This document shows positions 61,559 to 64,000 of a stretch of DNA of 64,000 bases, in pieces. Source of the DNA: Symbiodinium natans (Eukaryota; Sar; Dinophyceae; Suessiales; Symbiodiniaceae); the NCBI GenBank assembly GCA_905221605.1, contig CAJNDS010001635.1:310001-374000 (forward strand), read 5' to 3'. The notes below the pieces were generated by a model that saw nothing but the letters and a program-made list of their open reading frames with translations, was not told where the DNA came from and did no database searches. Position 1 is the stretch's first letter; each line of letters begins with the position of its first letter. The position numbers and the translations under genes are program-made.

Positions 61559-63380
61559 TGACAGCTCAATAAGGGGATGCACAGGGTTTCGTCTGACGCA
61601 GCCCGCTCTGCCATCAGTGTTTCTTGGCTGCAACTGGGCAACCTACACAATAAGACCATTTAGGGTTTATAGGGTTTAGGGTTCAGGGTTTAGGGTTTAG
61701 GATTTAGGCTTCAAGGGTGTGTGGCCTCGTCACACGGTATGTCCCCGTGCAATCCGCCCGAAGATCTCCCTGTGACACCCGATGCTGGGCCATTTCGTGT
61801 CTTCCACCCCTAAACCCTAAACCCTAAACCCTAAACCCTAAACCCAGGGTCATCGCATCGGATTCACAAGCTTCGCCCACGGTGTTCTTGTCTAGCCCGC
61901 AGCATCGCCAAACCAAGAAGCATTTACAGGAAGAGCTTGGCCCGAACCTTGGCATCTTAGACAACTGCAAAGCCTTCTTGCCCAAGTTGTCCGCAAGGTT
62001 TGGTCTCATGCATCTTTGGGCATTCCCCCAAGGTTGATGATTATGCTATGGTTCCACGCCGTTCTTAGACGGTTATACCCTGTTTTATGCTCGGCATTTC
62101 TGGGGGTAACTAAAGCCCTTTACTACCGAACCTAAGCCCGAAAGGGAAAGGCACCAACAGAGAGAGGTAAGCTTCCAGATAGGGAGTAAGGGCTTTTCTG
62201 GCAACTCCAACTATTCCGACGTCGACCGGCAAAACTGACTTGCTAAATCTTGACATCCTCATGGATATGCCACAGTGTTTTAGGCAGGATCAGATTCTCC
62301 AGCGGACCGGCCGGCCCAGGTTTCGGTAGCATGGCCGACGTTCGTCACAGAGACGCGTGCCGTGGCTGTCAAAGGCGTTGCATGTGTACGTTGGTATCAG
62401 GCGGAAGTGCCCTATAGTCTAGTTGGAGGAATTCCGCTCCACTCTTCGGCTGGAAACGGGGTGAAGGATCAACAAGAATTGATAGAGATCACAAAGAAAT
62501 ACCCCGGGCCGTTAAAGAAAACATGATAGACATCAAAGAAATGAGTAAGCAGTCAAATGCTATGAAACTCTGCAGTCAGCATCTCTGGCCGTTCGCAATC
62601 TCTACTAAATGCTGAAAAAAACAGCAGTTCTGCGTGTTAGAGGGCTCCAGACGCTATTGATTGCAGCATGTCTAATTTTTCCACGGCTCCAGAGGCCCTG
62701 AAATTCCAGGATTTCTATCCGAAATGCTGCTCCCATTTGCAAAGGCTCGCATGATTGGTTTCGAAACGATTCACTTGCTTTGAAGCAAGCTTACAATGTG
62801 CGCATGATGGGTTCCAAAAAATCGAACTTTTTTTCCAGCAAGCTTTGCTTACAAAAGCATCTTCCATGTGCAAACGCAATGCTCGCATTCATATGCATGG
62901 AAGCACGCTTGCACGGGTTAAAGAAGCCGGGGGCAGGGGGGGCGGGATGCTCGCATGACACATGCTTTGATGCCTTGAAGCAAGCTTGCACAACTTGACA
63001 AAAAAGCGAGGGGGGGGACGGGTTGTAAAAGTCGGTGGTAGTACTAGTAGATTCGGGGAAATCTACGCCTGCTCACTCCGGTTCAAGGCTGCAGAGTTGA
63101 GAGTTCATGGACAACTTGGTGGAGGCTTTGTTTTGTGGAAAGCACCTCTCTAAAAGTCAGACATGGGCTTCCATGCAGTTTGCCTTGGCAGGGGGGAGGG
63201 GGCCCCGGCGGGGTTGGATGCCGCGTGGAGCAAATTTCTACATGGGGATGTCCGAGATTCGGGCTGCCTTCGTGGGGTCCGTATTGTTTCAAGGGAATCC
63301 TAGTTTTTGGGCATCGATCTTGGGGGTCCTCATTCTCTTTTTATCCCCCACGAGCCGGGGGGGAGATCGCCTTCTAGGGT
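61559..63380. other. No confident gene
   Basis: TTTAGGG text at 61660-61705, CCCTAAA at 61810-61846. A short + frame near 62331 (MADVRHRDACRGCQRRCMCT) is Cys-rich but ends quickly. A degenerate MITE family 2 copy lies at about 63243-63352 (core AAGGGAATCCTAG). Confidence 0.35.
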
Positions 63381-63584
63381 GTGGGCAGTCGTGCTTTGGT
63401 CTTATCAGTGGACGGCTATGGGCGGGACAAGCAATTTACATGTCCGAGCTGTGACATTGGCCAAGCTCCCAGGATTGTCAAACATCCCCGAATGGAGAAC
63501 TTCTGCTATCGATGCAAACCAGCCCTCAATCTAAAAACACGTGCAGAAGCGCCGCCTTTCAGTGCAGCACTCGCCAGGCAGTGA
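63381..63584 (+). CDS. Possible zinc-ribbon exon
   Basis: The frame reads DKQFTCPSCDIGQAPRIVKH then PRMENFCYRCKP. Two C-x-x-C pairs spaced by about 22 residues fit a small zinc-binding ribbon. About 30 less distinctive residues follow before a stop. Splice edges are not determined, and a chance origin is possible. Confidence 0.35.
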   Translation: MGSRALVLSVDGYGRDKQFTCPSCDIGQAPRIVKHPRMENFCYRCKPALNLKTRAEAPPFSAALARQ

Positions 63585-63912
63585 GACGGTGGAGGTTCAT
63601 GGCATGGGTAGTCATGCATTGGGACCTTGTGCCTAGTTGTAGCGGTTTACAAACTTGCATGAACCCCTCGAGCAGTGACACCCAGGTCTCACGTCCAACT
63701 TTGACTCTGGGCGGAAGTCCTTTGCCAAGCGTTCGCGAGCAAGGCCACAGGTTTGTTGGCTCATTGGGACGACGACATGCGCGTCCGCTTGTGCAGTCAT
63801 TCTAGCACTTAAGTACAGACCTGCCGAAGCACAGGCTTGTGCATTACTGCATGTAGATGCATACAAGTATGCAAATGCCTGCGTCATGCCGGTATGCATG
63901 CGTTTGTTTTTG

Positions 63913-63985
63913 TGAGTGAGTGAGTGAGTGAGTGAGTGAGTGAGTGAGTGAGTGAGTGTGTGTGTGTGTGTGTGCGTGTGTGTGT
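63913..63985. repeat. GAGT tetranucleotide then GT dinucleotide microsatellite
   Basis: About 11 GTGA units followed by GTGTGT to near the window end. Confidence 0.95.
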
Positions 63986-64000
63986 TTGTTTGCCAGTGTC

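Noticed and set aside
1-64000. CRISPR arrays, rRNA, tRNA, bacterial-type promoters or terminators
   Set aside because: None seen. The regular repeats are tandem without unique spacers, and the organism appears eukaryotic.

Overview
This window looks like nuclear DNA of a dinoflagellate, probably a symbiodiniacean or close relative; the genus is inference. Four things point there. TTTAGGG/CCCTAAA telomere-type heptamers are scattered through the whole window, largely in apparent introns and intergenic DNA. Single pentatricopeptide-repeat (PPR) motifs sit in short, widely spaced exon-like islands. A membrane protein with the FFSHDWG / WCSYEL pattern of a split TIR-like domain is present in tandem. 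An intronless open frame sits behind a 12-base match to the 3' end of the dinoflagellate spliced leader. Nearly all coding signal is on the + strand, as expected of a unidirectional gene cluster. No rRNA, tRNA, CRISPR or bacterial operon was recognised.

Layout. 1-84 is the end of a PPR exon. 1000-5172 is a head-to-tail duplication (period 2137) of a TIR-like multi-spanning membrane gene; the first copy has lost one G and is frameshifted, the second is intact (522 codons). From 5.2 to 30 kb the window holds about 15 more PPR-like islands, all +, densest at 20.3-22.1 kb, in introns filled with telomere-type repeats and small inverted-repeat elements. A retroposed gene (12915-13858) with relict leader, 224-codon frame, A-run and 13-14-base target duplication lies in this stretch. 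From 30 to 64 kb there are isolated exon-like islands without a recognised family, a 5'-truncated LINE reverse transcriptase (45011-46264) nested in an inverted-repeat element, and many simple repeats.

Mobile DNA. I count nine or more copies of one short inverted-repeat (MITE-like) family with ends GTTGGGATGTTCCCCCTTAT and a 6-bp target duplication, plus at least three further multi-copy families, a group of solo elements and a short A-tailed repeat. Several elements end directly at exon acceptors. Several telomere-type arrays are flanked by direct repeats and can be read as complete introns (clearest at 47111-47229). Together this suggests that telomere-type sequence and MITEs act here as intron-forming insertions, which is the most interesting hypothesis the window offers.

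Limits: no alignment, splice prediction or database search was run. Exon edges are read by eye from AG/GT or AG/GC and frame. PPR calls rest on motif pattern. Most non-listed open frames are short and look like chance.
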